64,000 bases of DNA. Origin: Agreia sp. Leaf283. Lineage in GTDB: Bacteria; Actinomycetota; Actinomycetes; Actinomycetales; Microbacteriaceae. A model generated the notes under the pieces. It was not told the DNA's origin, made no database searches, and was given only the letters and a program-made list of their open reading frames with translations. Shown here in pieces: positions 17,543 through 26,905 of this stretch. Location of the stretch: positions 1,021 to 65,020 of the forward strand of contig NZ_LMNF01000001.1 of NCBI RefSeq assembly GCF_001422485.1. The letters are read 5' to 3'. The number at the start of each line of letters is the position of its first letter. Position 1 is the stretch's first letter. The position numbers were made by a program, and so were the translations under genes.

Positions 17543-18553
17543 TCAGTGCTCCGGATCGACCTTGCGGCTGTGCTCCAGGGACCCCGCTCGGATCGCTGCG
17601 TCGTCGCTCAGGTCGACAAGCGTCGCGGCTCTGTATGCGCGCCACTTCGCCCTGTGGAAGCGCGGATTCACGAGCAGCCAGCGCAGCGTACCCACCCGGG
17701 AGTAGTCGTCGCGCACGATGCGGATGCTGTCGGCGAGGATGCCTCGAACGGTCATGCGCAGCTGGGCGCGACGGCGCATGGGCGGGATCGGTTTGCCGAT
17801 CTGGCGTAGCGCCACCGTCTCGTCGAACATGCGCTTGCCGTACTCGTCGAGCGTGAGGTCGTTGGAATGGATCACGGCTCCGCGGGGAGCATAGGCCTTC
17901 TTGTAGCCCGCCTCGATGATGTCCTGCCCGAACATCATGTCTTCTGAGTAGCGCACGTCTCGATAGGGAATCTCATTCCTCAGGAACGCGGTGCCCGTGG
18001 CCGAATTGACGTCGGAGTAGAAAGAGAGGGCATCGATGAGCCCTTGTTCTTTCGCCGTTCCGTCGTCGGAGAAGACCGTCGTTCCGAAGTCCGGCCCGAA
18101 CCCGGCGAACACACCCTCGATCTCGTACTTGAGAAGGGGGAAGCAGCCCGGGCGGGGAATCTGCTTGCCCATGACCGCCTTGATGTCGGCGGCCGTGTCG
18201 CGCAGCGGCGCGAGCAGCTCGCGCAGCCAGCCGTCCGTTGCCGGGATCGCGTCGTGCGTGAGGTAGGCGATGAACTCGCCCCTCGCGAGGCGAGCCGCCA
18301 GGTTGCGCGTCTTGCCGTGCCCGAATTCGGAGTTCGGGATCTGGTGAAGCCGAACCGCGGGGTGCCTCGCGACGATGCCGAGGGTTCCGTCTGTCGATCC
18401 CGAGTCGATCACCAGGATGTCGACGTCGCCGTCGATGACCTGGCCCTCCACGGCGCTCAGGATCTGCTCGAGATACGTCTCGCCGTTGTAGGTGAGCACC
18501 GCGACGGTGGCCAGAACATCGGGCTCGACGTTCTCGGGCTGAGTGACGGTCAT
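17543..18553 (-). CDS. Glycosyltransferase family 2, rhamnosyltransferase-like
   Basis: 336 aa. VAVLTYNGETYLEQIL opens the GT-A domain, VIDSGSTDGT is the nucleotide-binding strand, and FGHGKTRNLAA and LTHDAIPA are typical of GT2 enzymes annotated as rhamnosyltransferases. A C-terminal amphipathic tail contains several Arg and may touch the membrane. The start overlaps the stop of the epimerase gene by four bases. Four genes from 21948 down to 17543 overlap and read as one reverse-strand operon: two WsaF-like enzymes, an epimerase and this one. The donor dTDP-rhamnose is inferred from family and context. Confidence 0.75.
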   Translation of the reverse strand: MTVTQPENVEPDVLATVAVLTYNGETYLEQILSAVEGQVIDGDVDILVIDSGSTDGTLGIVARHPAVRLHQIPNSEFGHGKTRNLAARLARGEFIAYLTHDAIPATDGWLRELLAPLRDTAADIKAVMGKQIPRPGCFPLLKYEIEGVFAGFGPDFGTTVFSDDGTAKEQGLIDALSFYSDVNSATGTAFLRNEIPYRDVRYSEDMMFGQDIIEAGYKKAYAPRGAVIHSNDLTLDEYGKRMFDETVALRQIGKPIPPMRRRAQLRMTVRGILADSIRIVRDDYSRVGTLRWLLVNPRFHRAKWRAYRAATLVDLSDDAAIRAGSLEHSRKVDPEH

Positions 18554-19476
18554 CGAGACTCCCCCGTCACGTGTCGCCAGGTATCGGCGATGCCGCGTTC
18601 GAGACTGACGAACTCGTCGTAGCCGAACTCCGACGTGAACCGACCCGTGTCGAGCACGACCCGATCGAGGAACGTCGAGGGAACAGGCTTCACCTCGATA
18701 TCGGGTTCGATGCCCGTGACCCTGCGCGCCACGTCGAGCAGTTCGCTCACGCTCGTGCCGGTACCGCTGCCGATGTTGTAGACGCTCTCGTTCGAATCGC
18801 CGCCGACGGTGTCGCCGATCATGCGCACGGCATCCCGCACATAGAGGTAGTCACGCACCATCGAGCCGTCGCCGTAGACGATGAGCGGGAGCCCCCTCGC
18901 CATGCGGGACAGGAAGATGGGGATGACGCCCTGCTTCTTGTTCGCCCGTTGCCGAGGCCCGTAGGGATTCGAGATGCGGAAGGAGATCGAGTCGAGCCCG
19001 TACTTCTTGCCGAAGTACCGCAGGTACCCCTCGATCGCGAGCTTGCCGATCGCGTAGGGCGATACCGGCAGGGGCGACACGGTCTCAGAGAAGGATGTGC
19101 GGGGCTGGTCACCGTAGATCGCCCCGCCGGTCGAGGCGAAGAACAGTTTCTGTACACCCGCGTCGACGCAGTGCTGGAAGAGCTCGATGCTCGACGCGAT
19201 GTTCGTTCGCACGTCGAGCGTCGGATCGTTCTCCGCGGTCACCGGAGTGGTGGTCGAGACGAAGTGGAAGACGAACTGCGCTCCGGCGACGGCCTCGGTC
19301 ACGTCGGACTGATTCATGAAATCGCCCGCGATCTGCCTGACGCCGAGAGCCGAGTACGCGGCCTGCTGACTCGAGAACCGGTCGAAGGCCGTGACCTCGT
19401 GCCCGCGCGAGACGAGTTCGTCGACGAGGTGCGAGCCGAGGAACCCGTTGGCCCCGATGACCAGGCAGCTAGCCAC
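18550..19476 (-). CDS. NAD-dependent epimerase, UDP-glucose 4-epimerase-like
   Basis: 308 aa extended SDR with GANGFLGSH at the N-terminus and the catalytic Tyr-Lys pair in YAIGKLA. The segment RISNPYGPRQ and the RDYLYVRD stretch are usual in GalE-like epimerases. It starts with GTG inside the end of the upstream WsaF-like gene (stop at 19469) and overlaps the downstream GT2 gene, so it is tightly coupled to both. It most likely supplies a 4-epimerised NDP-sugar such as UDP-Gal or a deoxy sugar. The substrate is not defined by the sequence. Confidence 0.75.
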   Translation of the reverse strand: MASCLVIGANGFLGSHLVDELVSRGHEVTAFDRFSSQQAAYSALGVRQIAGDFMNQSDVTEAVAGAQFVFHFVSTTTPVTAENDPTLDVRTNIASSIELFQHCVDAGVQKLFFASTGGAIYGDQPRTSFSETVSPLPVSPYAIGKLAIEGYLRYFGKKYGLDSISFRISNPYGPRQRANKKQGVIPIFLSRMARGLPLIVYGDGSMVRDYLYVRDAVRMIGDTVGGDSNESVYNIGSGTGTSVSELLDVARRVTGIEPDIEVKPVPSTFLDRVVLDTGRFTSEFGYDEFVSLERGIADTWRHVTGESR

Positions 19477-20701
19477 GGACGGCGTCCTCGAAGAGCTTCA
19501 CGAAGGTTGCGCCGGCGGCGTCCCAGTCGGCGCCCTGAACGCTCTCGGATGCGAGGCGTGCGTGCTCCGGCAGGTCGGCGCGATCGACGACCTCGATGAG
19601 GCGTCGGGCGAGCGCCTTGGGAGACGGGTCGGCGTACTCGATGAACGGGTTGTCACTGACGAGACGGTTGTTCTCGCCGTCGTTCACCACGGGGATGACC
19701 CCCGAGGCGAGCAGCTCGAGGGGCAGCAGCGACATGTTGGTGAGCGAGATCACGAGTCCGGCAGCGCACCGGTTGTACACGTCATTGAGCTCGTCGATGC
19801 GCAGGTCTTGAAGGTTCACATACGGGAAGGGGATCTTGTACGTGCTCACGTCCCAGCCGGCGAGGTTGATCACGTAGTCGGGCCGCTCGCGGGCGAAGTG
19901 CGCCAGCGCGAGGATGCCCAGCTCGAAGCCGCGTCGCTCGGTGACCGGCCTCGCGTAGAAGAAGATCTCTTTGCGGCGACCCTTGTTCGTGATGTTGTAC
20001 AGCGACTTGTCGGCGCCGAAGTCGTAGTGCGCGGCGGTCATTCCGTACTCGGTCGAGAGCTTGTGCGAGAGGAACCCTCCGGCGGTGATGCCCTGGAAGC
20101 CGAAGCGGTAGGTGTTCTCGGCGAGCACCGAGGCCGAGCCCACCGGCGTGAAGTACGGCTCGAAGTCTTGAACGAAGTAGAAGCGGCGCGCGTTCGCCTG
20201 GTCGCGGAACGACGCGTAGGCAGTCTCCCACCCGGTGGCGAAGATGGCGTCGACGTCATCGCCCACGCTCTGGCCGGTGTGCGCCTCGATGCTCGCCTTC
20301 AGCTTCGGGTAGGAGGGCGACGACGCGAGCATGTCCTTGACGATCGCCACGGTGAAGGGATGCAGCGAGCTGTACAGATAGATCTTGACCGTGTGCCCGG
20401 CAGCCTCGAGGTAGCTCATGAACCGGAAGATGTTCTGGTGGCCGCCACTCGACTCGCCGGGAGGCGACATGATCCAGGCGACCGTGAGCTTGTCGCCCGT
20501 GACGACGCGAGGGGCGACGACGGCCGGATGCGGAATGCTCCAGTCGACCTCGCTGGCGTCTTCGGTCTTCACCAGCAGACGGATCGGCACGGAGTTCGGC
20601 ATCGGCTTGATCGACCGCGATATGCCGCGCGCGACCCGGGCGAACAACGCCAGCGGCCCCTGTTCGCGCAGAACCTGCCAGACCCTCTTTAGTGAACTCA
20701 C
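19469..20701 (-). CDS. WsaF-like rhamnosyltransferase, copy 1 (GT4 fold)
   Basis: 410 aa, similar in layout to WsaF, the rhamnosyltransferase of Geobacillus S-layer glycan synthesis. Visible parts are SPPGESSGGHQNIFRF near residue 80, FATGWETAY, FYFVQDFEP, and a C-terminal GT-B half with FYARPVTERRGFELG and GLVISLTNMSLLPLELLASG, the region that holds the donor. It is a close paralogue of the next gene upstream, with a four-base ATGA overlap at 20698-20701. The pair probably adds two rhamnose residues in different linkages. The polymer context supports this, but linkage assignments are not possible here. Confidence 0.8.
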   Translation of the reverse strand: MSSLKRVWQVLREQGPLALFARVARGISRSIKPMPNSVPIRLLVKTEDASEVDWSIPHPAVVAPRVVTGDKLTVAWIMSPPGESSGGHQNIFRFMSYLEAAGHTVKIYLYSSLHPFTVAIVKDMLASSPSYPKLKASIEAHTGQSVGDDVDAIFATGWETAYASFRDQANARRFYFVQDFEPYFTPVGSASVLAENTYRFGFQGITAGGFLSHKLSTEYGMTAAHYDFGADKSLYNITNKGRRKEIFFYARPVTERRGFELGILALAHFARERPDYVINLAGWDVSTYKIPFPYVNLQDLRIDELNDVYNRCAAGLVISLTNMSLLPLELLASGVIPVVNDGENNRLVSDNPFIEYADPSPKALARRLIEVVDRADLPEHARLASESVQGADWDAAGATFVKLFEDAVRG

Positions 20702-21948
20702 CGTGCCATGGTACTTGGCCCCTCGGCCATGGCCCGGTCGAAGGCCTCGATGAACATCACTCCCGGGTCGGCCCAGTCGATGCGCGCGACCGACTCCGCC
20801 ATCTCGCGCGCGTGCTCCACCTGGCGGGCGTCATCCACGATCTCGATCATGCGGCGGGCCATCGCACCGGGTGACAGGGGCTGGTAGTCCATGTACGGGC
20901 TCTCGAAGATCTCGCGCGTGTTGGGCCCGTCGTTCACGACCGGCACGACTCCGCTCGACATGACCTCCATCGGCAGCAGCGACATGTTCGTGAGCGACAG
21001 GATGAGCCCGGCCGCGCAGCGGTTGTAGACCTCGTTGAGCTGCGAGATGTCGAGCGCGGTGTGGTTCACGTAGGGGAACGGCACCCAGTAGGGCGAGATG
21101 TCCCAGCCCACCATGTTGATCGTGATGTCGGGACGCAGGCGGTGCAGCTCGGTGAGCACGAGCCGCCCGAACTCGAAGGCGCGGCGCGATGTGGGCGGGC
21201 GGGCGTAGAAGAGCACCTCGCCCCGGCGCGACGTGTTCGTGAACGAGTAGTGCTGCTTGTCGACGGCGTAGTCGTAGTGGTCGCCGGGCATGCCGTAGTC
21301 GTCGGTGAGCTTCTTCGACAGCCACTTTCCCGCCGAGATACCGTGGAAGCCGAAGCGGTAGGTGTTCTCAGCCAGCACGTAGTCGCTGCCCGAGGCGTAG
21401 AACGCGGGCTCGAAGTCTTGCGTGAAGTAGAAGCGGCGGGCGTTCGACGGATGCCGGTGGGCCGGGTAGGCGGTCTCCCATCCGGTCGCGAAGATGGCCT
21501 GGGTGTCGGCATCCAGCCCGACGGCCTGGTCGTAGATGCGCAGCTCGCCGCGAAGGTCGGGATACGCGCTGGTCGTCTGCAGCATCAGACGGATCGCCGC
21601 GAGGTCGATCGGCTTCGACTCCGTCGTGTAGAAGTACACCGTCACCGAGTGGCCGGCCTTCTCGAGGAAGTCCATGAAGCGGAAGGCGTTCTGGTGTCCA
21701 CCGCTCGTGCGGCCGGGAGGGGAGATGATCCACGCCGTCTTGACGTTCTCGGTGACAGGCTGCGGCGGGTCGGTCTCGAACAGGGCGGGCACCGTCCAGT
21801 CGACGGCGACGGCGTCGTCGGGGTGCACCAGCGACTCGCCGGGCTTGTTGGTGTTCAGATCGATGGCCAGTCGGTTGAAGACGCGCGATGCGGCTTGGCG
21901 CGGACCTTCCGACTTCAGCGACGTGACGGCGCGAGAGAACAGGCTCAC
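20698..21948 (-). CDS. WsaF-like rhamnosyltransferase, copy 2 (GT4 fold)
   Basis: 416 aa from a GTG start with an AAGGAG site seven bases upstream. Motifs run in the same order as in copy 1: SPPGRTSGGHQNAFRF, FATGWETAY, FYFTQDFEP, FYARPPTSRRAFEFG, and LSLTNMSLLPMEVMSSG. The pair is therefore a tandem duplication. It is the first gene of the four-gene overlapping reverse operon, and its promoter must lie in the 97-bp gap that it shares with the divergent GT2 gene at 22046. Probable role: rhamnose transfer during chain growth in the cytoplasm. Confidence 0.8.
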   Translation of the reverse strand: MSLFSRAVTSLKSEGPRQAASRVFNRLAIDLNTNKPGESLVHPDDAVAVDWTVPALFETDPPQPVTENVKTAWIISPPGRTSGGHQNAFRFMDFLEKAGHSVTVYFYTTESKPIDLAAIRLMLQTTSAYPDLRGELRIYDQAVGLDADTQAIFATGWETAYPAHRHPSNARRFYFTQDFEPAFYASGSDYVLAENTYRFGFHGISAGKWLSKKLTDDYGMPGDHYDYAVDKQHYSFTNTSRRGEVLFYARPPTSRRAFEFGRLVLTELHRLRPDITINMVGWDISPYWVPFPYVNHTALDISQLNEVYNRCAAGLILSLTNMSLLPMEVMSSGVVPVVNDGPNTREIFESPYMDYQPLSPGAMARRMIEIVDDARQVEHAREMAESVARIDWADPGVMFIEAFDRAMAEGPSTMAR

Positions 21949-22009
21949 GAGGGGCTCCTTCGACAGTGTTCTCGTGCTCGGCCCCGATCGGCGGCCGCGG
22001 AACAGCTAG

Positions 22010-22015
22010 TAGCCT
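22010..22015 (+). promoter_or_regulatory. -10 box for the GT2 gene at 22046
   Basis: TAGCCT ends six bases before a GTG at 22022. The better ribosome site (GAGGAG, 22035-22040) serves ATG 22046, so transcription probably starts near 22022 with a short leader. Confidence 0.4.
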
Positions 22016-22045
22016 AACCATGTGCCGATCGACCGAGGAGAAGCC

Positions 22046-23122
22046 ATGCCGCACGACACGTTGCGGGCGACCGTCATCGTCGTGAACTTCAATGGCGGCG
22101 CCTTCGTGCTCGAGTGCATCGAGTCCCTCTCGCAGCAGAAGACGCCGGGCGTCGACGTCGAGGTGGTCGTCGTCGACAACGCCTCGACCGATGGATCGGA
22201 CCGCCAGATCGCGCAGTTCTACCCGGATGTGCGCATCATCCGCAGCCCGAAGAACATCGGCTTCGCAGGCGGCGCCAACCTCGGAATCGCGAATTCTTCG
22301 GGCGACGTGATCGTGCTGATCAACAACGACGCCGTCGCCGCTCCGGGCTTCCTCTCGGCCATCGTGGCTCCTCTCGCCGACGACGGCAACGACCGCGTCG
22401 CCGCCGTGACCGCCCGCATTCTCCTGAGCGGGAGGTTCGTTCCCGCACCCGGCTCCCCGACGGCGTACGTCTCGGCATCCGGCCAGCGATGGGAACGCGT
22501 GGCGCGCAATGCGACCCCCGGCTCGGGCATCGCCCTGATCAACAGCACCGGAAACCAGGTATCGCGCTCGGGCAATGGGCGGGACCGCTCATGGCTCGAC
22601 ACCACCGACGACGAGAACAGCCCGGTCGAGGTGTTCGGATTCTCCGGCGGCGGTGCGGCCATTCGACGAGCGGCGCTGGACACAGTCGGTCTCTTCGATG
22701 AGCGGCTGTTCATGTACTACGAGGACACAGATCTCGCCTGGCGCCTGCGTCGGGCAGGCTGGAGCGTGCAGTACGCGCAGGGCGCCACCGTGTGGCACCG
22801 TCACGCCGCGTCGAGCGGCATCCGGTCGCCGTTCTTCCTGCGGCACAACGTGCGCAATCGCATCCTGGTCACCGCCCGCAACGGAACGCTGCGCATGCTC
22901 GTCTCGGCGGTCGCTCGCACGGGCGGCAGCCTTTTCAAGGCCGCCAGGCGGGCCGTCGCGAACAAGGGCGATTCGGATGCCCGTGTGCAGGTCAGGGCGA
23001 CGGCCCTCGGCCTCGTGCAGGCGCTGGCGATGATTCCCGGCTACGTCTCGGACGGTCGCCTGCGCGACGCCGGTTCCCGACTTCCCCGCTCCTTCATCAA
23101 GGACTGGACGGTCGACGATTGA
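22046..23122 (+). CDS. Glycosyltransferase family 2, WbbL/rhamnosyltransferase-like
   Basis: 358 aa from ATG 22046, chosen for the GAGGAG site five bases upstream; an in-frame GTG at 22022 would add eight residues. The GT-A domain shows VIVVNFNGG, VVVDNASTDGS, LINNDAVA as the metal motif, and YYEDTDLAWRLRRAGW, the acceptor/catalytic-base segment shared by rhamnosyltransferases of this family. The C-terminal third is basic and may sit on the membrane. The next gene starts 20 bp downstream on the same strand and is also a GT2, so they form a two-gene operon. Confidence 0.8.
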   Translation: MPHDTLRATVIVVNFNGGAFVLECIESLSQQKTPGVDVEVVVVDNASTDGSDRQIAQFYPDVRIIRSPKNIGFAGGANLGIANSSGDVIVLINNDAVAAPGFLSAIVAPLADDGNDRVAAVTARILLSGRFVPAPGSPTAYVSASGQRWERVARNATPGSGIALINSTGNQVSRSGNGRDRSWLDTTDDENSPVEVFGFSGGGAAIRRAALDTVGLFDERLFMYYEDTDLAWRLRRAGWSVQYAQGATVWHRHAASSGIRSPFFLRHNVRNRILVTARNGTLRMLVSAVARTGGSLFKAARRAVANKGDSDARVQVRATALGLVQALAMIPGYVSDGRLRDAGSRLPRSFIKDWTVDD

Positions 23123-23141
23123 CGTCGGAGACCCGCCCGGC

Positions 23142-24029
23142 ATGACCCTCGACATCCTCATGCCGTTCTACGGCCGCGTCGATCAGTTCCGAAGCGCGGT
23201 TGAGAGCGTGCGCGCGCAGACCTCTGCCGACTGGCGTCTGGTGATCGTCGACGACGTCTACCCCGACACCTCGGCGGGCGAGTGGGCGCTCGGGCTCGAC
23301 GACCCTCGCGTCAGCTACCTGCGCAACGAGCGCAACCTCGGCGTGAGCGGCAACTTCAACCGCTGCGTCTCGCTCATCGAGAACGACTTCGCCGTGATCA
23401 TGGGCTGCGACGACGTGATGCGGCCCGACTATGTGGCGCGCATCGCGCAGCTGCGCTCCCGCTTCCCGGATGCCGATCTGCTCCAGCCGGGAGTATCGGT
23501 GATCGACCAGAACGGCGACCCCGCGCTGCCGCTCGCCGACCGCGTGAAGACGGTTCTGCGCCCCCGCGGCCCTCGCCCCCGAGTCCTCGGTGGCGAGGAG
23601 CTCGCCGCCAGTCTTCTGCGCGGAAACTGGTGCTACTTCCCCTCGCTCTGCTGGCGCAGCTCTCGTCTGCGCGAGTTCGGCTTCAGGGAGGACCGCCGCG
23701 TGGTGCAGGACCTCACGCTGATCATGCAGATCGTGCTTTCTGGCGGCAGCCTCGTGCTCGACGACGAGGTCGTCTTCGACTACCGCAGGCACGCGGCGAG
23801 CGTGTCGTCGCAGGGCGGCGTCGACGGATCGAAGTTCGCCGAGGAGCGCGACGTCTTCTACGAGGCCGCGGACCGCTGCGACGCCCTCGGCTGGCACCGC
23901 GCCGCCCGGGTCGCCCGGCGGCACGTGCCGTCGCGACTCAACGCGCTGTCGGAGCTGCCCGCCGCCCTGCGGTCGGGCGATTCGGATGGTCGGCGCGCTC
24001 TGCTGCGACACGTGCTCGGCGGCCGCTAG
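23142..24029 (+). CDS. Glycosyltransferase family 2
   Basis: 295 aa. LDILMPFYGRVDQF opens the GT-A domain, LVIVDDVYPD gives the nucleotide strand, and MGCDDVM is the acidic metal-binding motif. The C-terminal helix region has several Arg. It follows the preceding GT2 gene by 20 bp and ends four bases inside the convergent acyltransferase gene (24026-24029), so the two stop codons overlap tail to tail. A sugar transfer step in the surface polymer is inferred; the donor is unknown. Confidence 0.8.
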   Translation: MTLDILMPFYGRVDQFRSAVESVRAQTSADWRLVIVDDVYPDTSAGEWALGLDDPRVSYLRNERNLGVSGNFNRCVSLIENDFAVIMGCDDVMRPDYVARIAQLRSRFPDADLLQPGVSVIDQNGDPALPLADRVKTVLRPRGPRPRVLGGEELAASLLRGNWCYFPSLCWRSSRLREFGFREDRRVVQDLTLIMQIVLSGGSLVLDDEVVFDYRRHAASVSSQGGVDGSKFAEERDVFYEAADRCDALGWHRAARVARRHVPSRLNALSELPAALRSGDSDGRRALLRHVLGGR

Positions 24030-26065
24030 CCCCTGCCGATCGCCGACCGGATCTCGGCGTCGAGCCGAGGAGCGAGAAGTCGGCCGAACGTCGCAGTGAT
24101 GTGAGACGTGGGCGAGTCCTGGTAGATGATGGTGCGGTCGCGAACCGTTCGGCAGACGTCGTCGTCGCAGAACTCGTCGGTCAGATCGATGAAGGGAATC
24201 TGGAATTCGTCGGCCAGTGACGTCACCCGATCAGGAACCGAGTTCAGCGCGACATCCGCCGGAGTCACGCACTGGCGCGCCGCCGCCGGGTCGCCATCGC
24301 TCGCATCGATGCAGTCGAACGAGGCCTGCGGGTTCAACGGAACATCGGCGATCGGCAGAAGATTGACTCCTCCGTCGATCAGGGTCTTCCAGTAGGCGCC
24401 CACATCGACGGGGTCGGTGAAGGAATCCCTGTAGGCCGAGGTGAGCACCACGTCGTAGTCACCCGCGATCAGCTGGGACGCATAGTCGGCACCACCCGCG
24501 CACTGCTCGACATCGAGCGCCGCGTCGCAGCTCACACCCACGAAGGTCGTGAGGCTCCACCCGTTCTGCTCGACGATCTGAGTCAGTGCCGGGATGAACT
24601 GCGCCGCATGCGAGTCACCTGTTATCGCGATCCGAACGGGCGCATCGGTGAACCCGTACTCGCAGACATGGGGCGTCGTGTGATCGAGATCGAAGCAGTC
24701 GTACATGTTGCCTCGATCCGTCGATCGATTGGCCAGGGTGGGAACCAACGGCGCCTCGCCGTCGAGGACTTCTCCCACGGAGGAGGAAGACGGTGCGCTG
24801 ACGGCGGCGACCGCCAGTCCCCCTCGTTCGATCATGGTGGCCGACAAGGTGGCGATGAGCGTCACGGCGAGCATGCCGACAGCGGCCGGATAGAAACCCC
24901 GGCGAACGGAGGAACGCCAGAAGGAGCCGAATCGGATCGGGTCCTCTACGAGCACCTTGCTGACGCCGGCGAGAACGATCGCAATGAGTCCGATCACGAG
25001 CTTCTGCACGGTGGTGAGCGCACCGCCCAGCACAAAGGGAGCCACGACGATGAGGGGCCAGTGCCAGAGGTAGATGCCGTAGGAGATGTCGCCGATGTAG
25101 GTGACCGGGCGCAAGCGCGCGACCACCGTGGGCGAATAGATCTTCTTGCTGTCGCCGACCCACAGCGCGAGCATCGTGCCGAGAACCGGGAGGAGTGCGG
25201 CGGTTCCCGGAAAGGGAGCGCTGGCGGGCAGCAGCAATGCCGTCGCCGCGAGCGTGATGTAGGCGACCCAGCTCAGGAGGGATCGCGCAACGAGGCCGCC
25301 TTGCGTGCCGAACCAGACGGGCGACTTGAGTGCCGCAAAGGCCATGAGCCCGCCGCCCGCGAACTCCCAGGCCCTCGTCGTGGTCGCGAAGTACGCGAGG
25401 TCGGGCTGGCTCGACGTGAGCCACAGAGAGAGCGCGAAGGAGAGAAGGGCGATCGCTGCCATGACTCCGAAGATCGCTCGTCGGATCGCGCGTGTGCGCG
25501 CAGCCGATTCGGCCTTCTTGCCGACGATTCGAACGGCGACGAAGGTCGCCGCGAGCAACAGGATCGGCCAGGCGATGTAGAACTGCTCCTCGACCGAGAG
25601 GGACCAGAAGTGCTGCGTTATGGGCGGGTGCTCGTCACGCGCGAGGTAGCTGACCGAATCACTCGCGAGCAGCCAGTTCTGCACGTACAGCGCCGAGCCC
25701 ACGATGTTGCGGAGGGTCGACTGCCAGACCGATTGCGGCATCCAGACGATGACGGCCCAGATCGTCGCGAGCAGCACGAGACACGCCATGGGCAGCAGAC
25801 GCAGGGCGCGATTGGCCCAGAATCGGAAGACCTTGATGCCGCCAGGGCCCTCGGCCTGCTTGAGCAGGTGAGACGTGATCAGAAAGCCGGAGATGACGAA
25901 GAAGACGTCGACGCCGATGAACCCGGCGGGCAGGCGAAGCGGCCACAGGTGATAGACGACGACCAGCGCGACCGCCACCGCACGCAGAAGCTGGATGTCG
26001 AGCCGGAGGTCTTTAACGTGCCCTTTCTGCGCGGGCGGCGCGGGGCGCACGCTGGAGGAAGTCAC
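24026..26065 (-). CDS. Acyltransferase-3 / SGNH fusion (OafA-type), copy 1
   Basis: 679 aa from GTG 26065. Residues 20-390 form the membrane acyltransferase-3 domain: LDIQLLRAVAVALVVVYHLWP with the key His, DVFFVISGFLIT, and SVEEQFYIAWP. After a membrane segment near 400 comes an exported SGNH domain with the nucleophile in TGDSHAA (Ser485) and a late SPTSHIT block for the catalytic His. Such proteins take acetyl groups through the membrane and place them on surface glycans. It is very similar to the gene at 35048, so acylation capacity has been duplicated. TACAGT eight bases before the GTG may be its -10 box. Confidence 0.85.
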   Translation of the reverse strand: MTSSSVRPAPPAQKGHVKDLRLDIQLLRAVAVALVVVYHLWPLRLPAGFIGVDVFFVISGFLITSHLLKQAEGPGGIKVFRFWANRALRLLPMACLVLLATIWAVIVWMPQSVWQSTLRNIVGSALYVQNWLLASDSVSYLARDEHPPITQHFWSLSVEEQFYIAWPILLLAATFVAVRIVGKKAESAARTRAIRRAIFGVMAAIALLSFALSLWLTSSQPDLAYFATTTRAWEFAGGGLMAFAALKSPVWFGTQGGLVARSLLSWVAYITLAATALLLPASAPFPGTAALLPVLGTMLALWVGDSKKIYSPTVVARLRPVTYIGDISYGIYLWHWPLIVVAPFVLGGALTTVQKLVIGLIAIVLAGVSKVLVEDPIRFGSFWRSSVRRGFYPAAVGMLAVTLIATLSATMIERGGLAVAAVSAPSSSSVGEVLDGEAPLVPTLANRSTDRGNMYDCFDLDHTTPHVCEYGFTDAPVRIAITGDSHAAQFIPALTQIVEQNGWSLTTFVGVSCDAALDVEQCAGGADYASQLIAGDYDVVLTSAYRDSFTDPVDVGAYWKTLIDGGVNLLPIADVPLNPQASFDCIDASDGDPAAARQCVTPADVALNSVPDRVTSLADEFQIPFIDLTDEFCDDDVCRTVRDRTIIYQDSPTSHITATFGRLLAPRLDAEIRSAIGRG

Positions 26066-26073
26066 AGTGAGCC

Positions 26074-26079
26074 ACTGTA
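26074..26079 (-). promoter_or_regulatory. Possible leaderless-type -10 box for the acyltransferase gene
   Basis: TACAGT on the reverse strand, eight bases before GTG 26065. Confidence 0.3.
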
Positions 26080-26123
26080 TACGCAGCCGCTGAGACCGGG
26101 GAATCGGCAGCGATGCGTGGTCA

Positions 26124-26867
26124 TCAGGCGATCGAACCCGGTGGCCTGCGGCGTACCCGCCGCCGAGCGATCAGCATCCCCCGCGCCAGCATGAGCCGCG
26201 CTGTGAGGATCGTGCCGAGCGGGCGCCATTTCAGAGGAGTGACGTTGTTCTCGTGCAGGCGACGCTCGACGACAACCTCGTCGAGGTGCGAGATCGACCG
26301 GGTCGCGTTGCCGAGAATGGCCAGCCACAGGTCGTGCGACTCGATGAAGATCTCGGGGAAGGGCACGAGATCGGGCACGAGCTCCCGGCGGAACCCCATC
26401 GCGCAGCCGAAATAGGGCCGGTAGCCCACGAGGATCGCGAAGGTGTTCCAGCCGATCTGCCGGTCGTAACCCGGTCTCAGGGGCCGGCGGGCGGGCATCC
26501 GGCCGTGTTCGCCGAGCACCGAGTAGTTGCCGGCGACGACCAGGCTGGTGCCGAGGTGCCGGACCATCAGGTCGAGCCGGCCGGGCGTCCACACGTCGTC
26601 TTGATCGGAGAGGAAGATGTAGGTTCCGCGAGCGCGCCGAACAGCGTTCTCGAACGTCTTCACGTAGCCGCGGTTGACCGGCTCGGGGTGCAGGCGGATG
26701 CGGGGATCGTCGATCTGCTCGATGACTGCGACGGTGTCGTCGGGCGATGCGTCGTCGACGATCACGAGTTCATCGTCGTCGTGCAGCTGCTCGAGGATCG
26801 AGAGGATCTGCTCCCTCACGAACGGTGCGCCTCGGTAGGTGGCCATGCACACGCTCGCCCGGATCAT
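26124..26867 (-). CDS. Glycosyltransferase family 2, rhamnosyltransferase-like
   Basis: 247 aa. It has the compact GT2 layout: ASVCMATYRGAPFVREQ, LVIVDDASPDDT, then FLSDQDDVWTPGRL, the acidic motif common in alpha-1,3-rhamnosyltransferase annotations. The length is short, with a basic tail. The start codon is fixed by TACTAT ending exactly six bases upstream, a leaderless arrangement. It is divergent from the GT2 gene at 26906, with only 38 bp between the two starts. The donor is probably dTDP-rhamnose, by family and context only. Confidence 0.8.
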   Translation of the reverse strand: MIRASVCMATYRGAPFVREQILSILEQLHDDDELVIVDDASPDDTVAVIEQIDDPRIRLHPEPVNRGYVKTFENAVRRARGTYIFLSDQDDVWTPGRLDLMVRHLGTSLVVAGNYSVLGEHGRMPARRPLRPGYDRQIGWNTFAILVGYRPYFGCAMGFRRELVPDLVPFPEIFIESHDLWLAILGNATRSISHLDEVVVERRLHENNVTPLKWRPLGTILTARLMLARGMLIARRRVRRRPPGSIA

Positions 26868-26873
26868 GCCACC

Positions 26874-26879
26874 ATAGTA
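26874..26879 (-). promoter_or_regulatory. Leaderless-type -10 box for the GT2 gene at 26867
   Basis: TACTAT on the reverse strand, six bases before the ATG, within the 38-bp divergent gap. Confidence 0.55.
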
Positions 26880-26905
26880 TTCGCCCGACGAGAAGGAGGC
26901 TTCGC

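Noticed and set aside
24608-26194. Long plus-strand open frame opposite the acyltransferase gene
   Set aside because: It is antisense to a clear acyltransferase-3/SGNH gene and its protein is Arg/Asp/Glu-rich low-complexity sequence without domains, as expected for an open frame in high-GC DNA.
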